A stretch of DNA of 64,000 bases from ASV31 sp965229765 (GCA_965229765.1 CBDDJT010000003.1:1364001-1428000); one strand, 5' to 3'. Counted from the first letter of the stretch, positions 17,254 through 26,250 are shown. Notes: generated by a model from the letters alone, not told the origin. Translations and numbers: made by a program.

Positions 17254-17357
17254 GGCATCCTCGCTTTCTAGAACGCAAGAGACGCCGCCCCGGGGGGAGG
17301 CGCCCTTAAATCTGTCGGCGCGTTAAAGAGCACGCAGGCCGGGCTGTCAAGCCCCGT

Positions 17358-17780
17358 TCAGGCCGCCGCGTGGCCGTTGGGCGCAACCCCCACCCGGTGG
17401 CGTGGCGGCTGCATCACCAGCACGCCGGTCACGAACTCTGCATAGTTGCAGGTAAGTTCCGTCCCGGCGGGGATGTCCCACAGCGCATAACCGAAATCCT
17501 TGCCCGAGAAATCGAGGTTCGGGGTGTCGCTGTGGTTCATGAAGCGCCCTTCGTCGGCGTCCAGCACGATGTTGTCGGGATTGTAGGGGTCCTCGTAGCA
17601 GTAGCGGTCCATGAACTCCTGCACATGGGGCAGCATGGCCTCGACCGAGGTCTTGGGCACCGACAGGTCGAGCGCGGGGTCGTAGCGCCAGACAAGCTGT
17701 CCCTTCGCAAGGGTCTCATGGGAAAAGACGCCCAGTCCCTCGATGGCGGACGGGGCGAGATAGCAGCGCACAGTCATCAT
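17358..17780 (-). CDS. SET-domain protein
   Basis: A 140-residue protein consisting of little more than a SET domain, the protein-lysine methyltransferase fold. The key features are GLGVFSHETLAKGQLVWRYD at the front, RFMNHSDTPN (SAM-binding RFxNHS) at about residues 79-88, and GTELTCNYAEF near the end. The pre- and post-SET cysteines are missing, as in most small bacterial SET proteins. The substrate is unknown. Two adjacent ATGs are possible at the start; the first is preceded by GGAA. Confidence 0.85.
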   Translation of the reverse strand: MMTVRCYLAPSAIEGLGVFSHETLAKGQLVWRYDPALDLSVPKTSVEAMLPHVQEFMDRYCYEDPYNPDNIVLDADEGRFMNHSDTPNLDFSGKDFGYALWDIPAGTELTCNYAEFVTGVLVMQPPRHRVGVAPNGHAAA

Positions 17781-17925
17781 GCGCCAGTTCCTTCACTGGA
17801 TGAACCGGGCCGTCTTCCGATCCGGGATTGTAGGGCGGGGTCCGCCCGGCGCCGGACGGCACGGCGCCGAATCCGCTTTATGACAGCCGTGCGAAAAGGC
17901 AATCGGGAAAATGCGCGGCGCGCGT

Positions 17926-17997
17926 CTTCTTCTGTTCGAAAATACTCCGGGGGGAATGCGCCGCAGGCGCAGGGGGGCGGAGCCCCCGCCCTTTTTC
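17926..17997 (+). repeat. Post-stop repeat element, copy 2
   Basis: Plus-strand head CTTCTTCTGTTCGAAAATAC, then the hairpin GCGCC-GCA-GGCGC and a C/G-rich hairpin (GGGGGC-GGA-GCCCCC) that ends against the meaB stop codon. Relative to meaB the hairpins come first and the head last. Confidence 0.85.
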
Positions 17998-17998
17998 C

Positions 17999-18985
17999 TC
18001 AGGTGCCGAGAAACCGCGCCAGCACCTGCTGGGCGGCGACCGAGGGCGCGAGGCGCCCCGAGGCAAGATCCTCCTCGATCCCGGCGATGGCGGCGGCGAC
18101 GCGGGGGTCGGCGGAAAGGCGGTCGAGCAGCGACTGGCGCAGTTCCTCCTCGAACCAGCGGCGGGCCTGCGCGGCGCGGCGGGTCTGCCAGTGGCCGGTG
18201 TCGCGGCGCCAACCGGCCAGCGCCTGCATCTCGGCCCAGGCCTCTGGCAGGCCGTCGCCGGTGACGGCGGAAACGGTCAGCGCCTTGGGAAAGCCTTCGG
18301 GGTCCTCTGCCCGCTTGCGCAGAAGGCGCAGGGCGCCGGCGTAATCGGCGCGGGTGCGCAGCGCGGCGGCGGCAAGGTCGCCGTCCGCCTTGTTCACAAG
18401 GATCAGATCCGCCAGTTCCATGATACCGCGCTTGACGCCCTGCAACTCGTCCCCGCCGGCAGGCGCCAGAAGCAGCACGAAGATGTCTGTCAGGTCGGCG
18501 ACCATGGTTTCGGACTGGCCGACGCCCACGGTCTCGATCAGCACGATGTCATAGCCCGCGGCCTCTGCCAGCGCGGCGGCCTCGCGGGTGCGGCGGGCGA
18601 CACCGCCAAGGTGGGTCCGGCTGGGCGAAGGCCGGACAAAGGCGCGGGGGTCGCGAGACAGGCGGTCCATGCGGGTCTTGTCGCCAAGGATAGAGCCGCC
18701 CGACCGCGCAGAAGAGGGGTCGACGGCCAGAACCGCGACCTTTAGCCCCTGCCCCGTCAGCAGGGTGCCAAACGATTCGATGAAGGTGGACTTGCCCACG
18801 CCGGGCGTTCCCGAAAGCCCGATGCGCAGCGCGGTCCGGCCGGTGTTGCGCAGCGCGTCGAGCAGCGCCAGCGCCTGCGCGCGGTGGTCGGCGCGGGTGC
18901 TTTCCACCAGCGTCACGGCGCGGGCCAGCGCCCGGCGTTCGCCCGCGGCCACCCGGCGGGCAAGGTCGGCGGGGTCGTCGGTCAT
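17999..18985 (-). CDS. meaB: Methylmalonyl-CoA mutase-associated GTPase MeaB
   Basis: A 328-residue G3E-type GTPase that protects methylmalonyl-CoA mutase and gates loading of its adenosylcobalamin cofactor. The P-loop is GTPGVGKST (about residues 64-72). VDPSSARSGGSILGDKTRM and ETVGVGQSE (switch II) follow, then the NKAD base-recognition motif. The mutase itself is not in the window; the epimerase gene mce lies about 37 kb away. Confidence 0.95.
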   Translation of the reverse strand: MTDDPADLARRVAAGERRALARAVTLVESTRADHRAQALALLDALRNTGRTALRIGLSGTPGVGKSTFIESFGTLLTGQGLKVAVLAVDPSSARSGGSILGDKTRMDRLSRDPRAFVRPSPSRTHLGGVARRTREAAALAEAAGYDIVLIETVGVGQSETMVADLTDIFVLLLAPAGGDELQGVKRGIMELADLILVNKADGDLAAAALRTRADYAGALRLLRKRAEDPEGFPKALTVSAVTGDGLPEAWAEMQALAGWRRDTGHWQTRRAAQARRWFEEELRQSLLDRLSADPRVAAAIAGIEEDLASGRLAPSVAAQQVLARFLGT

Positions 18986-19095
18986 GCGCGGGGGTCCGCT
19001 GTTACATTTCCGTGAATTGACGTCATCGCCGTTTTCTTGCCCCTACATGACAAGGGATGTCCAGCACCCGGGCATCGAATTGGTGGAGCCTTTGG

Positions 19096-19815
19096 ATGAT
19101 ACGCCGTTTTCTTCTGTCGCTTTTTGCCGCCTTGGCGCTGACCCTGCCCGCGCGGGCCGAGATCACCACCGAGGCGCGGTTCGACGTGTATTTCTCGGGG
19201 ATCAAGGCCGGGGTCGTGGTGTTCAAGGGGATCACCACGGACACGCAGTATTCGGTGGCCGGGCGGCTGCAAAGCACGGGACTGCTGCGACTGGTGGCGG
19301 ATTTGCGCTATGACGCGGTGTCGGTGGGGCGGATCGCGGACGACGGCTTTGTGCCGGTGCGATACACCGAGAGCGCGGACACGGGGCAGCGGCAGTCGGA
19401 CGCCGAGATGGAGTACCGGCGGGGCGTGCCACAGGTCAAAAGCTATTCCCCCCCGCGCGAGCCCAAGCCCTTCGATCTGGACCCCGCGACGCAGGGCGGC
19501 ACGCTGGACCCGGCGGCGGCGGTGTTCTTTTTGTTGCGCGACGCGCCCGAGGCAGAGGCCTGCCGGGGCGCGGTGCCGGTCTTCGACGGGCAGCGGCGCA
19601 GCAGCCTGACGGTCAAGAACCCCCGGCGGCAGGGCGACCGTCTGGTCTGCGACGGGGAATACCGCCGCGTGGCGGGCTTTTCGCCCGCCGAGATGGGCGA
19701 AAAGGCGCAGTTTCCCTTTACGGTGACCTACCGGCGGAACGGCGACGGGCTGATGCAGGTGGACGAGGTGCGGATCGACACATTGTATGGCGTCGCGCGG
19801 CTCGATCGCAGATAA
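19096..19815 (+). CDS. DUF3108 exported protein
   Basis: A 239-residue protein with a signal peptide (RRFLLSLFAALALTLPARA) and a mature beta-rich domain of the DUF3108 type: FDVYFSGIKAGVVVF, then YSVAGRLQSTGLL and FTVTYRRNGDG. The family is periplasmic or outer-membrane-associated and of unknown function. The ATG at 19096 is chosen because it gives a proper signal peptide and has GGAG upstream. It is followed after 8 bp by hrpB. Confidence 0.82.
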   Translation: MIRRFLLSLFAALALTLPARAEITTEARFDVYFSGIKAGVVVFKGITTDTQYSVAGRLQSTGLLRLVADLRYDAVSVGRIADDGFVPVRYTESADTGQRQSDAEMEYRRGVPQVKSYSPPREPKPFDLDPATQGGTLDPAAAVFFLLRDAPEAEACRGAVPVFDGQRRSSLTVKNPRRQGDRLVCDGEYRRVAGFSPAEMGEKAQFPFTVTYRRNGDGLMQVDEVRIDTLYGVARLDRR

Positions 19816-19823
19816 TCGGAGGC

Positions 19824-22268
19824 GTGAGAACGCCCCTTCCCATCGACGCCGCGCTGCCGGACCTGCTGGCGGCGATTGACGCCCACGGGCGGGCCGTGTT
19901 GCAGGCCCCGCCCGGCGCGGGCAAGACCACGCGCGTGCCCTTGGCGCTGCTGGAGCATGGGCGCGTGGCGGGGCGGATCGTGATGCTGGAGCCGCGCCGC
20001 ATCGCCGCGCGCGCCGCCGCAGAGCGCATGGCCGAGACGCTGGGAGAGCCTGTGGGCCAGACGGTGGGCTACCGCATCCGGGGCGAGGCGAAGGCGGGCC
20101 GCGCCACCCGGATCGAGGTGGTGACCGAGGGCATCCTGACGCGCATGATCCAGTCCGACCCGGAACTGACGGGGGTGGGCGCGGTGATCTTCGACGAGTT
20201 CCACGAACGCTCGCTGAACGCCGATCTTGGGCTGGCGCTGACCTGGGAGGCGCGGGGCGCGCTGCGCGAGGACCTTGTGGTTCTGGTGATGTCGGCGACG
20301 CTGGACGCCGGACCGGTCGCCGCGCTGCTGGACGACGCGCTGGTGGTCACCTCCGAGGGACAAGGCTTTCCGGTGGAAACACGCTGGCTGGAGCGCCCGG
20401 TGCGGAAGGATCAGCGGCTGGAGGACGCGGCGTCGGGGCTGGTGGCGCAGGCGATGGCCGAGACCGAGGGCGGCGTGCTGGTGTTCCTGCCGGGCGAGGG
20501 CGAGATCCGGCGCGTGGCCGCGCGGCTGGAGGCGCGGCTGCCGCCGGGCGCGGTGCTGCGCCCGCTGTATGGCGCCCTGCCCTTCGATGCCCAGCGCGCC
20601 GCGATCCGGCCGGAACCGGGCGCGCGCAAGGTGGTGCTGGCCACGTCGATCGCCGAAACATCGCTGACCATCGAGGATGTGCGCGTGGTGGTGGACGCCG
20701 GCCGGGCGCGGCGCGCGCGGTTCGATGCCGGCAGCGGCATGTCGCGGCTGGTGACCGAACGCGTCAGCCGGGCCGAGGCCGACCAGCGGCGCGGGCGCGC
20801 GGGCCGCGTGGCGCCGGGGGTGTGCTATCGGCTGTGGACGCGCGGCGAAGAGGGCGGGCTGGCCCCCTACCCGCCCGCCGAGATCGAGGTGGCCGACCTG
20901 ACGGGCCTGGCGCTGGACCTTGCGCTCTGGGGCGCGGAACCCGAGGCGCTGGCCTTCCTGACGCCGCCCAACCCGGGCGCCTATGCCGAGGCGCGGGCGC
21001 TGTTGCGGGAGTTGGGGGCGCTGGACGCGGGCGGGCGGATCACCGGGCACGGGCGCGCGCTGGCCGCGCTGCCCTTGCATCCGCGGCTGGGGCACATGCT
21101 GGCCGTGGCGGGACCGGACGCCGCGGGTCTGGCCGCGCTGATGGCCGAGCGCGACCCGCTGCGCGGTGCGCCCGCGGACCTGTCGCTGCGGCTGGCGGCG
21201 CTGGAGCGGGGCGACGCGCGCGCGAGCCGCGCCGCGCTCGACCGGATCCGGGCCGAGGCGCGGCGGCTGCGCGCGGCGGCACAGGGCCGGGAGGCTGGCA
21301 AGGACGCGGGGCTGACGCCCGCGCAGATGGCGGCGCTGGCCTATCCCGACCGGGTGGGGCTGCGGCGCGCGGGCGACGATCCGCGCTGGGTGCTGTCGGG
21401 CGGGCGGGGCGCGGTCATGGACGCGGGCGAACCGCTGGCCGGCGCGCGGCTGATCGTGGCGACCGACCTTGACGGCGCGGGGCGCGAGGCCCGCATCCGC
21501 CTTGCCCTGTCCATCACCGAGGCAGAGGTGCGCGAGGTGCACGGCGCGCGGATCGGCTGGCACGAGGTCTGCGCCTGGTCGAAGCGCGCGCGCAAGGTCG
21601 AGGCGCGTCGGCACGAGCGCCTCGGCGCGCTGGTGCTGGCGGACCGGGCATGGCGCGACGCACCCGCCGAGGCCGTGGCGCGCGCCATGCTGGAGGGCGT
21701 GCGCGAGCTGGGCCTGCCCTGGTCCGACGCGGCGCGGCGTCTGCAGGCGCGGGCAGAGCTGTTGCGCGCCGAGGGGGCCGATTTGCCGGACCTGTCTGAC
21801 GCGGGGCTGATGGCGGCGCTGGAGGACTGGCTGCCGCCCCACCTGACGGGCGTCACGGACGCGGCCGGGCTGAGGGCGCTGGACCTCGTCGGGCCCTTGC
21901 AGGCCCGCCTCGGCTGGGAGGGGCAGGCGCTGGTCGACCGGCTGGCGCCCGCGGGCTTCACCACGCCGCTGGGGCGGAAGGTGGCGATCGACTATGCCGG
22001 CGAGGCGCCCGGGATCGCGCTGCGCCTGCAGGAGATGTTCGGCGTGACCGAGCACCCCGTGGTGGGTCCGCGCCACCTGCCCCTGCGGGTGACGCTGCTC
22101 TCGCCTGCCGGGCGGCCGGTGCAGACGACGATGGACCTGCCGGGGTTCTGGGCGACCTCTTACGCCGACGTGCGCAAGGACATGCGGGGGCGCTATCCGC
22201 GCCACCCCTGGCCTGAGGACCCGACAGTCGCCGACCCCACCCTACGCGCCAAGCCGCGGAAGGGGTAA
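19824..22268 (+). CDS. hrpB: ATP-dependent helicase HrpB
   Basis: An 814-residue DEAH-box helicase of the HrpB type, full length for the family. Motif I is APPGAGKTTRVPLALL (about residue 30), motif II IFDEFHERS, motif III MSATLD, and motif VI QRRGRAGRVAPG. The helicase-associated and HrpB C-terminal domains end in YADVRKDMRGRYPRHPWPED. The GTG start has an unusually close GGAGG. Its RNA target in the cell is unknown. Confidence 0.95.
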   Translation: MRTPLPIDAALPDLLAAIDAHGRAVLQAPPGAGKTTRVPLALLEHGRVAGRIVMLEPRRIAARAAAERMAETLGEPVGQTVGYRIRGEAKAGRATRIEVVTEGILTRMIQSDPELTGVGAVIFDEFHERSLNADLGLALTWEARGALREDLVVLVMSATLDAGPVAALLDDALVVTSEGQGFPVETRWLERPVRKDQRLEDAASGLVAQAMAETEGGVLVFLPGEGEIRRVAARLEARLPPGAVLRPLYGALPFDAQRAAIRPEPGARKVVLATSIAETSLTIEDVRVVVDAGRARRARFDAGSGMSRLVTERVSRAEADQRRGRAGRVAPGVCYRLWTRGEEGGLAPYPPAEIEVADLTGLALDLALWGAEPEALAFLTPPNPGAYAEARALLRELGALDAGGRITGHGRALAALPLHPRLGHMLAVAGPDAAGLAALMAERDPLRGAPADLSLRLAALERGDARASRAALDRIRAEARRLRAAAQGREAGKDAGLTPAQMAALAYPDRVGLRRAGDDPRWVLSGGRGAVMDAGEPLAGARLIVATDLDGAGREARIRLALSITEAEVREVHGARIGWHEVCAWSKRARKVEARRHERLGALVLADRAWRDAPAEAVARAMLEGVRELGLPWSDAARRLQARAELLRAEGADLPDLSDAGLMAALEDWLPPHLTGVTDAAGLRALDLVGPLQARLGWEGQALVDRLAPAGFTTPLGRKVAIDYAGEAPGIALRLQEMFGVTEHPVVGPRHLPLRVTLLSPAGRPVQTTMDLPGFWATSYADVRKDMRGRYPRHPWPEDPTVADPTLRAKPRKG

Positions 22269-22336
22269 AGGGGGCTGTCTGCCCCCTCTGCGCCTGCGGC
22301 GCATTCACCCCCGAGAGTATTTTCGAACAGAAGAAG
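22269..22336 (-). repeat. Post-stop repeat element, copy 3
   Basis: Lies directly between the convergent stops of hrpB and gnd. On the minus strand the head CTTCTTCTGTTCGAAAATAC begins 11 bp after the gnd stop. The two hairpins (GCGCC/GGCGC and AGGGGG/CCCCCT) then run up to the hrpB stop. It is almost the same sequence as copy 1. Confidence 0.85.
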
Positions 22337-22346
22337 CCGTGGGTGT

Positions 22347-23747
22347 TTACCAGGGCCCGTGGTGGTCGCCCGGGGCATCCACGCGCCGGAACCCGTGCGC
22401 GCCGAAATAGTCGCGCTGCGCCTGGATCAGGTTGGCCGTGCCGCGGGCGTGGCGCAGGGTGTCGAGATAGGCCAGCGCGGCGGAGAGCGCCGGGGCGGGC
22501 TGGCCCGAAAGCGCCATGGCCGCGACCGTGCGGCGCAGCGCGCCCATGCAGTCGGCAAGGATCGCGGCGAAATGCGGGGCGAGGATCAGCTTGCCGTGGG
22601 GCAGGCCGGCGCGGATGGCGGCGGCGATGTCGTCGAGCAGGCCCGAGCGGATGATGCAGCCCGCCCGCCAGATCTCGGCCGTGCGGGCGAGGTCGAGGTC
22701 CCAGCCGCGATCTTCTGCCGCCGCCTGCAGAAGCGACAGGCCCTGCGACAGCGCGACGATGCGCCCCGCCAGGAGCGCGCGTTCAAGATCGGCGTCGAGA
22801 AGGCGGGGGACGGCATCGAAGCGGTCGGATGCAGCGAACGTCGCGGCACCGGCGGCGCGCGCGGGCTTGTCGGCGGACCAGGCGCGGGCGGCCACCGCGG
22901 CCTCGATCACGCTTGCGGACTGGCCGAGGCGCAGGGCCTCGATCGCGGTCCAGCGGCCGGTGCCCTTCTGGCCGGCGGCATCCTCGATCATGTCGACCAT
23001 GGGCAGGCCGGTAGCGGGATCGGTGGCTGACAGGACGCGGGCGGTGATCTCTGTCAGGTAGGCGTGAAGCGGGCCGCCGTTCCATTCGTCGAACAACTGG
23101 CCGATGGCGGCGGGGGCGCGGCCCTCGCCATGGGCGAGGTGGCCGTAGATCTCGGCGATAAGCTGCATGTCGGCGTATTCGATGCCGTTGTGCACGGTCT
23201 TGACGAAATGGCCGGCGCCGCCGGGGCCCAGAAGCGCGGCGCAGGGATCGTCGCGGAAGCGTGCGGCGATGGCCGTCAGGATGTCGGCGACGGCGTCCCA
23301 GGCCGCGGGGTCGCCGCCGGCCATCAGCGACGGACCGTGGCGCGCGCCTTCTTCCCCGCCAGACACGCCGAGCCCGAGAAAGAGCATGCCGGCGTCCGCC
23401 ATGGCGGCGGCGCGCCGGTCGGTGTCGTGGGAATCGGCGTTGCCGCCGTCGATCAGGATATCGCCGGGGTCGAGATGGGGCATGAGCGCGGCGATGGTGT
23501 CGTCCACCGCCGCGCCGGCGGGCACCATCATCAGGACCGCGCGCGGGCGGGCCAGCGCGGCGGCCAGCGCCTGCGGCGTTTCCGCCGGGACAAGGCGATC
23601 GGCCAGCGGCCCGGCCCTGTCCCGCAGCGCGGCGATGCGGGCCGGCCTGCGGTTGTGGATGGCCACGTCGAAACCGCGCCCGGCCATGTTGAGCGCCAGC
23701 GCGCCGCCCATGGTTCCAAGCCCCGTGATCGCGATGCGTGCCGCCAT
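22347..23747 (-). CDS. gnd: 6-phosphogluconate dehydrogenase, decarboxylating
   Basis: A 466-residue enzyme of the oxidative pentose phosphate pathway that converts 6-phosphogluconate to ribulose 5-phosphate and CO2 with NADP. The Rossmann motif is GLGTMGGALALNMAGRGF, then GGNADSHDT and GVSGGEEGARHGPS. The catalytic Lys is in GGAGHFVKTVHNGIEYADMQ. The C-terminal half is all-helical. The start at 23747 follows GGGGAGGG. A convergent post-stop repeat separates it from hrpB. Confidence 0.95.
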   Translation of the reverse strand: MAARIAITGLGTMGGALALNMAGRGFDVAIHNRRPARIAALRDRAGPLADRLVPAETPQALAAALARPRAVLMMVPAGAAVDDTIAALMPHLDPGDILIDGGNADSHDTDRRAAAMADAGMLFLGLGVSGGEEGARHGPSLMAGGDPAAWDAVADILTAIAARFRDDPCAALLGPGGAGHFVKTVHNGIEYADMQLIAEIYGHLAHGEGRAPAAIGQLFDEWNGGPLHAYLTEITARVLSATDPATGLPMVDMIEDAAGQKGTGRWTAIEALRLGQSASVIEAAVAARAWSADKPARAAGAATFAASDRFDAVPRLLDADLERALLAGRIVALSQGLSLLQAAAEDRGWDLDLARTAEIWRAGCIIRSGLLDDIAAAIRAGLPHGKLILAPHFAAILADCMGALRRTVAAMALSGQPAPALSAALAYLDTLRHARGTANLIQAQRDYFGAHGFRRVDAPGDHHGPW

Positions 23748-23816
23748 GTCGCCCTCCCCTTGCCCCGACCAAGGTATGAACGAATGCCCGGGATGCAACG
23801 GGGCGCGCTCGCCCTG

Positions 23817-23871
23817 CTTCTTCTGTTTCCAAATACTCCCGCCGGAGGCAGGCGCCAAAGGCGCCTTCGCG
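23817..23871 (+). repeat. Post-stop repeat element, copy 4
   Basis: Plus-strand head CTTCTTCTGTTTCCAAATAC, CTCCCGCCGGAGGC, then the hairpin AGGCGCC-AAA-GGCGCCT a few bases before the stop of the BciB-like gene. Confidence 0.8.
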
Positions 23872-23874
23872 GCG

Positions 23875-25110
23875 TCAGCCGCGCCCGGTCTCGTCCTCAT
23901 CCGGGGTCAGGCCATAGCGCGCGGCCAGCCGCCAGACATGGTCGGGCACCATGTTCTTCATCCGGGCGGGCGCGGCGTGGCGCAGGAACAGCACGGTCTC
24001 TGCCGCCTTCATCTCGACCCGCGCGCGGGCAAACTCCAGCCCGCGCGGGCCGGTGCGGGGCTGCAGCCAGGCCACGATGGGGCGCACCCAGTCGGGCATC
24101 CGGCGGAGCGGCAGGCCGCCGGCGGCAAGGCGCGTGTTCTGAACGAAGCCCCGGACGGCGGCGGTGCGGCTGCCCTTGCTGCCGGGCGCGGCCAGCGCGA
24201 GGTCGGGCGCGATGCGGTCCAGCATCTCCTGCCCACGGGCGTTGCGCACGATCAGCCACTGGTCGCCCTCGCCCGCCATGTAGCCCACGGTGATGTCGGC
24301 CAGCACGTTGGTGTAGTCGACGCAGGTGCGGCAGGTCAGCGGGAAGAAGTCGGAGGGCAGGTCGGAAATCGGCAGCTTCAGGAAGGGAATGAAGCGGCGG
24401 CTGCCGTCGGCAAAGCGCATCTCGACCCGGTAGTCGGCGCGGAATTCGAGGTAGGTGACGTCCTCGGGGCGGTCCGTCAGCTTGCCGAGGAAAAGGTGGA
24501 AGTTCTCGGTCGTCGTGTTGTCGGAACAGGGGGTGCCGATGACGTAGATCCGCTCGAACCCCAGCCGGTCCTCGATGGCGCGCAGCGCATAGACCTGGCA
24601 GGGGATGCCGATGACGGCGATGCGGCGGTGGCCGGCCCGCGCGGCGGGTTCCAGCAAGGACAGAAGCGGCGCATAGCCCATGCGCATCCCGCGCACGCCG
24701 GCCATGCCCTCGGCCCGGGTCACCAGCACCGGCACCGGGCGCCAGCGGTCGTCCTCGGCCGGCGCGACGGTCAGGACGGCATCGACGGCACCCTCTGCCA
24801 GCAGGGTTTCAGCCAGACGCGTGGTGATGCCGGTCCATTGCGCGCCTTCGGCGGGGGCGGTCAGCCGGGCGCGCCACATGGCGCGGTAGGGGCCGAAGAA
24901 CGCCTCGTCCCCGCGCTCGGGGTCGCGCGGGCGGCCGTGGACGCGGGTTTCCATCGCCGGATAGTCAGGGCGGATGAACTGGCAGGCCATGCCGCAAAGG
25001 CCCGCGTCGGCGGTGCGCGATAGGCCGCAGTCTGTGCAGAACTTGCGCGGCGCGGCCGGGCCGGGGGCCGGGGCGGTCAGGGCGGGCACGGGATCGTCAT
25101 AGGGAGGCAT
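23875..25110 (-). CDS. F420 hydrogenase/dehydrogenase beta-subunit family protein, BciB-like
   Basis: A 411-residue iron-sulfur flavoprotein of the FrhB family. Within it the layout matches BciB, the ferredoxin-dependent 8-vinyl reductase of (bacterio)chlorophyll synthesis: KFCTDCGLS and GLCGMACQF near the N-terminus, VHGRPRD, GIPCQVYALR, GTPCSDNTT, then LTCRTCVDYTNVLADITVGYMAG. The cysteines would hold two [4Fe-4S] clusters. The ATG at 25110 has AAGGA upstream. A consensus PpsR/CrtJ site lies 44-61 bp before the start, which supports a photosynthesis role. Another FrhB-family reductase remains possible. Confidence 0.8.
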   Translation of the reverse strand: MPPYDDPVPALTAPAPGPAAPRKFCTDCGLSRTADAGLCGMACQFIRPDYPAMETRVHGRPRDPERGDEAFFGPYRAMWRARLTAPAEGAQWTGITTRLAETLLAEGAVDAVLTVAPAEDDRWRPVPVLVTRAEGMAGVRGMRMGYAPLLSLLEPAARAGHRRIAVIGIPCQVYALRAIEDRLGFERIYVIGTPCSDNTTTENFHLFLGKLTDRPEDVTYLEFRADYRVEMRFADGSRRFIPFLKLPISDLPSDFFPLTCRTCVDYTNVLADITVGYMAGEGDQWLIVRNARGQEMLDRIAPDLALAAPGSKGSRTAAVRGFVQNTRLAAGGLPLRRMPDWVRPIVAWLQPRTGPRGLEFARARVEMKAAETVLFLRHAAPARMKNMVPDHVWRLAARYGLTPDEDETGRG

Positions 25111-25153
25111 GGGCGGATATCCTTGGCGCCCCGGCAGAGTGTCAGATTCCAAC

Positions 25154-25171
25154 TGTCACGTAAAGTTGACA
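25154..25171. promoter_or_regulatory. PpsR/CrtJ box, TGTCACGTAAAGTTGACA
   Basis: An exact match to the PpsR/CrtJ operator TGTC-N10-GACA (TGT-N12-ACA), 44 bp before the BciB-like start. A further half-site TGTCA stands at 25140-25144. PpsR/CrtJ represses bacteriochlorophyll and carotenoid genes under oxygen, so this gene is likely co-regulated with them. Confidence 0.75.
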
Positions 25172-25185
25172 TACGGTCCGGGGAG

Positions 25186-25280
25186 CAAGGCGCTTCGAAG
25201 CGCCTTGACCACGGGCCTTGCAAGGCCCGTGACACGCGGTTTCGAAACCGCGTGGAAAAGCCGCTTCGAGGCGGCTTTTC
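25186..25280. repeat. Array of four tandem palindromes
   Basis: Three perfect 22-bp palindromes (25186-25207, half CAAGGCGCTTC; 25210-25231, half CACGGGCCTTG; 25233-25254, half CACGCGGTTTC) and a 26-bp inverted repeat (25255-25280, arms GAAAAGCCGC/GCGGCTTTTC). They lie end to end with spacers of 2, 1 and 0 bp, immediately downstream of argF. The sequences differ but the size and symmetry are the same. The one nearest argF has a T-rich arm and could terminate transcription; the others are unexplained. Confidence 0.9.
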
Positions 25281-25282
25281 CC

Positions 25283-26209
25283 TCAGACCCCGAAGCAGTG
25301 GCGCAGGATGGCCTTTTGCGCGTGCAGCCGGTTCTCGGCCTCGTCGAAGACGACCGATTGCGCACCGTCCATCACTTCTGACGTCACCTCCTCGCCGCGG
25401 TGGGCGGGCAGGCAGTGCATGAAAAGCGCACCGGGGTCGGCATGGGCCATGAGCGCGGAATTCACCTGGTAGGGGCGCAGCTGGTTGTGGCGGCGTTCCT
25501 TGGTGGACTGGCTGTCGTGCATCGACACCCAGGTGTCCGTGACCACCAGGTCGGCGCCCGCCACGGCGGCGGCGGGGTCACGCTCCACCGTCACGCGGCT
25601 GCCCTTGTCGCGGGCATAGCCGACGAAGGCATCTTCGGGGTCGAGCGTCTGGGGGCCGGTGAAGGTGAAGTCGAAGCCGAACTGCCCGGCGGCGTGCAGG
25701 AAGCTGGCGCAGACGTTGTTGCCGTCGCCGCACCATGTCACCTTTTTCCCCGCGACCGGGCCGCCGTGTTCCTCCCACGTCATGATGTCGGCCATGATCT
25801 GGCAGGGGTGGGTGCGGTCGGTCAGGCCGTTGATGACGGGCACGTCGGCGTATTCGGCCATTTCCAGCAGGACCGATTCGTCGAAGGTGCGGATCATGAT
25901 GAGGTCGACATAGCGGCTCATCACGCGGGCCGTGTCGGCAATGGTCTCACCATGGCCGAGCTGCATGTCAGAGCCCGACAGGACCATGGTCTGCCCGCCC
26001 ATCTGGCGCACGCCCATGTCGAAGGAGACGCGCGTCCGGGTGGACGGCTTTTCGAAGATCAGCGCCACCATGCGGCCGGCCAGCGGCTGGTCGTCGTCGG
26101 GGGTGCCGCGGGGGCGGCCGGCGCGGGCCGATTTCATCGCGTGGGCCTGGTCGAGGATGGCCCGCAGGTCGGCGGCGTCGGTCTTGTGGATATCGAGGAA
26201 ATGGGTCAT
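25283..26209 (-). CDS. argF: Ornithine carbamoyltransferase
   Basis: A 308-residue cytoplasmic enzyme that joins carbamoyl phosphate and ornithine to give citrulline. Carbamoyl phosphate binds to STRTRVSFD (about residues 56-64) and HPCQ. The ornithine loop includes DTWVSMHDS, and HCLPAHRGEE is the conserved C-terminal motif. ATG 26209 is preferred over an in-frame TTG 9 bp earlier. It lies 41 bp downstream of argD in the same direction, so the two probably form an operon. Confidence 0.97.
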   Translation of the reverse strand: MTHFLDIHKTDAADLRAILDQAHAMKSARAGRPRGTPDDDQPLAGRMVALIFEKPSTRTRVSFDMGVRQMGGQTMVLSGSDMQLGHGETIADTARVMSRYVDLIMIRTFDESVLLEMAEYADVPVINGLTDRTHPCQIMADIMTWEEHGGPVAGKKVTWCGDGNNVCASFLHAAGQFGFDFTFTGPQTLDPEDAFVGYARDKGSRVTVERDPAAAVAGADLVVTDTWVSMHDSQSTKERRHNQLRPYQVNSALMAHADPGALFMHCLPAHRGEEVTSEVMDGAQSVVFDEAENRLHAQKAILRHCFGV

Positions 26210-26250
26210 GCGAGGCAACTTTTGTGGGCGCGGGGCAAGGCGGGACGGGC

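Noticed and set aside
19728..22205. Very long minus-strand open frame opposite hrpB
   Set aside because: Its Arg/Pro/His-rich product is the mirror of a GC-rich gene; hrpB on the plus strand has all helicase motifs.
25150..25152. TTG start that would lengthen the BciB-like protein by 14 residues
   Set aside because: It would put the gene start next to the PpsR site; the ATG at 25110 has a better ribosome-binding site.
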